Position numbers and translations under genes: made by a program
Shown: positions 4,407 to 5,108 of the stretch, piece by piece
Layout: the number at the start of each line of letters is the position of its first letter
How positions within the stretch are numbered: the stretch's first letter is position 1
The notes under the pieces: model-generated
The model's database searches: none
What the model saw: the letters and a program-made list of their open reading frames with translations, nothing else
Told to the model about the DNA's origin: nothing
Assembly (NCBI GenBank): GCA_026395855.1
Contig: JAPLXX010000053.1
Location: 1 to 5,108 of the forward strand
Direction of reading: 5' to 3'
Length of the DNA stretch: 5,108 nucleotides
Source: Candidatus Pacearchaeota archaeon
Lineage (GTDB): Archaea > Nanobdellota > Nanobdellia > Pacearchaeales > GW2011-AR1

Positions 4407-4994
4407 ATGACAAAGCTTCCACTTTCTCGCGAGCAGGCATGGCAACTTGTAAAAAAATATAATTCTCATGAGCCAGATTTAATTCATTATCTTGAAAGCG
4501 AAGCTGTGATGAAACAACTTGCTAAATATTTAGGAGAAGATTCTGAATACTGGGGAATGCTTGGCTTAGTTCATGATGTTGATTGGGGAATTACAAAAGA
4601 AAAAGTTGATACGCATTTATCAAAAATGCCCGAAATCCTAAAAAAAGCAGGGTTTGACAAAGAGTTTATTGAAATCATCTTAAGCCACGGATATGGTTTT
4701 GAAGAGCTTCCAGAATTAACAAATAAAAAAAGGACAAAAAGAGTTGAATATGCGCTTTCAGCTTCTGAAACAATAACAGGATTAATTCATGCTTATGCTT
4801 TAATGCGGGGAAAAAAGATTTCTGATATGGAACCAAAAGGCTTAATGAAAAAATTCAAAGATAAAACTTTTGCAGCAAAAGTAGACAGAGAAGTTATAAA
4901 AGAGGTGGAAAGATTAGGAATAACTCTTGATGAATTTTTTAAGATAGCTATAGAGGGAATTAAAAATATAAAAGAGCAGGTTGGCTTAAGTTAA
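4407..4994 (+). CDS. HD-domain (HDIG-type) metal-dependent phosphohydrolase-like protein
   Basis: The 195-residue protein is a single HD domain. Conserved features in order are His27 in the first helix (LIHYLESEAVM), the His56-Asp57 pair in GLVHDVDWG, His94 in ILSHGYG, and the last helix with ASETITGLIHA (about 119-129). In this last helix Glu121 stands where HD proteins usually have the final metal-binding Asp. HD proteins hydrolyse phosphate esters, often of nucleotides or signalling molecules, but the substrate of this archaeal and bacterial subgroup is unknown to me. The C-terminal 60 residues are helical and lysine-rich (KGLMKKFKDKTFAAKVDREV). ATG 4407 is supported by its position 4 nt after the 58-residue gene and by the family-like N-terminus (LSREQAWQLVKKYN). 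There is no Shine-Dalgarno sequence, so translation is probably coupled. HD membership is secure; the reaction is not. Confidence 0.88.
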   Translation: MTKLPLSREQAWQLVKKYNSHEPDLIHYLESEAVMKQLAKYLGEDSEYWGMLGLVHDVDWGITKEKVDTHLSKMPEILKKAGFDKEFIEIILSHGYGFEELPELTNKKRTKRVEYALSASETITGLIHAYALMRGKKISDMEPKGLMKKFKDKTFAAKVDREVIKEVERLGITLDEFFKIAIEGIKNIKEQVGLS

Positions 4995-4995
4995 A

Positions 4996-5108
4996 ATGAA
5001 AATAATATCAAAAAAGTCTGGAATAATCTTGATGGCAATAGGAATTCTTATGCAATTCTTGAACATTATTACTTATGGTTATTGGGGAATAGATATTGAT
5101 ATCTGGGG
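4996..5108 (+). CDS. N-terminus of a membrane protein, cut by the window end
   Basis: An open frame starts with ATG one base after the HD-gene stop (another TAAaATG junction) and runs off the window. The 37 complete codons begin MKIISKKSGIILMAIGILMQ. A basic start (K2, K6, K7) precedes a hydrophobic stretch at about 9-28 that could be a signal anchor or first membrane helix. This is followed by YGYWGIDIDIW. The spacing ties it to the lysS operon as its fifth visible gene. The family cannot be named from this fragment. Confidence 0.62.
   Translation, partial: MKIISKKSGIILMAIGILMQFLNIITYGYWGIDIDIW

Overview
The window looks like a piece of an A+T-rich archaeal genome, most likely a small-genome DPANN-type archaeon (the Woesearchaeota/Pacearchaeota area is my best guess, from recollection of similar proteins and not from a search). 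The archaeal signs are a TrmY-type tRNA pseudouridine-54 methyltransferase, a small archaeal-style winged-helix protein, and TATA boxes whose centres lie about 22-28 nt before start codons. That spacing implies leaderless transcripts. Genes are lysine- and isoleucine-rich and packed very tightly. Shine-Dalgarno sequences are mostly absent.

Layout. Positions 3-65 may hold the last codons of an upstream plus-strand gene. A minus-strand gene (79-501) encodes an unrecognised 140-residue protein with a cluster of four cysteines. It is divergent from trmY (592-1173), and the 90-bp gap between them holds both TATA boxes, a tandem 9-bp repeat with an 11-bp period, and a 7-bp inverted repeat over the trmY core promoter. 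A very small minus-strand gene (1170-1310) converges on trmY so closely that the two stop codons overlap. Upstream of it is an island of higher G+C with a hairpin (1346-1372). Next comes a two-gene unit of a seven-helix membrane protein (1508-2257) and a winged-helix protein (2181-2453), whose genes overlap by 77 nt in different frames. From 2502 to the window end is a five-gene operon: acylphosphatase, class II lysyl-tRNA synthetase, a 58-residue two-helix membrane protein, an HD-domain protein, and the start of another membrane protein. The gaps are 1, 1, 4 and 1 nt, and three of the four junctions have the identical form TAAaATG.

How the genes fit together. TrmY and LysS both act on tRNA, in modification and charging. 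The 7TM/winged-helix pair is the best candidate for an uncharacterised system: a membrane protein with a basic cytosolic tail, translationally coupled to a putative DNA-binding protein, suggesting a membrane-sensing transcription switch. The HD protein and the two small membrane proteins share the lysS transcript but have no assignable role. There are no rRNA or tRNA genes, insertion sequences or CRISPR arrays, and I see no clear sign of a mobile element.
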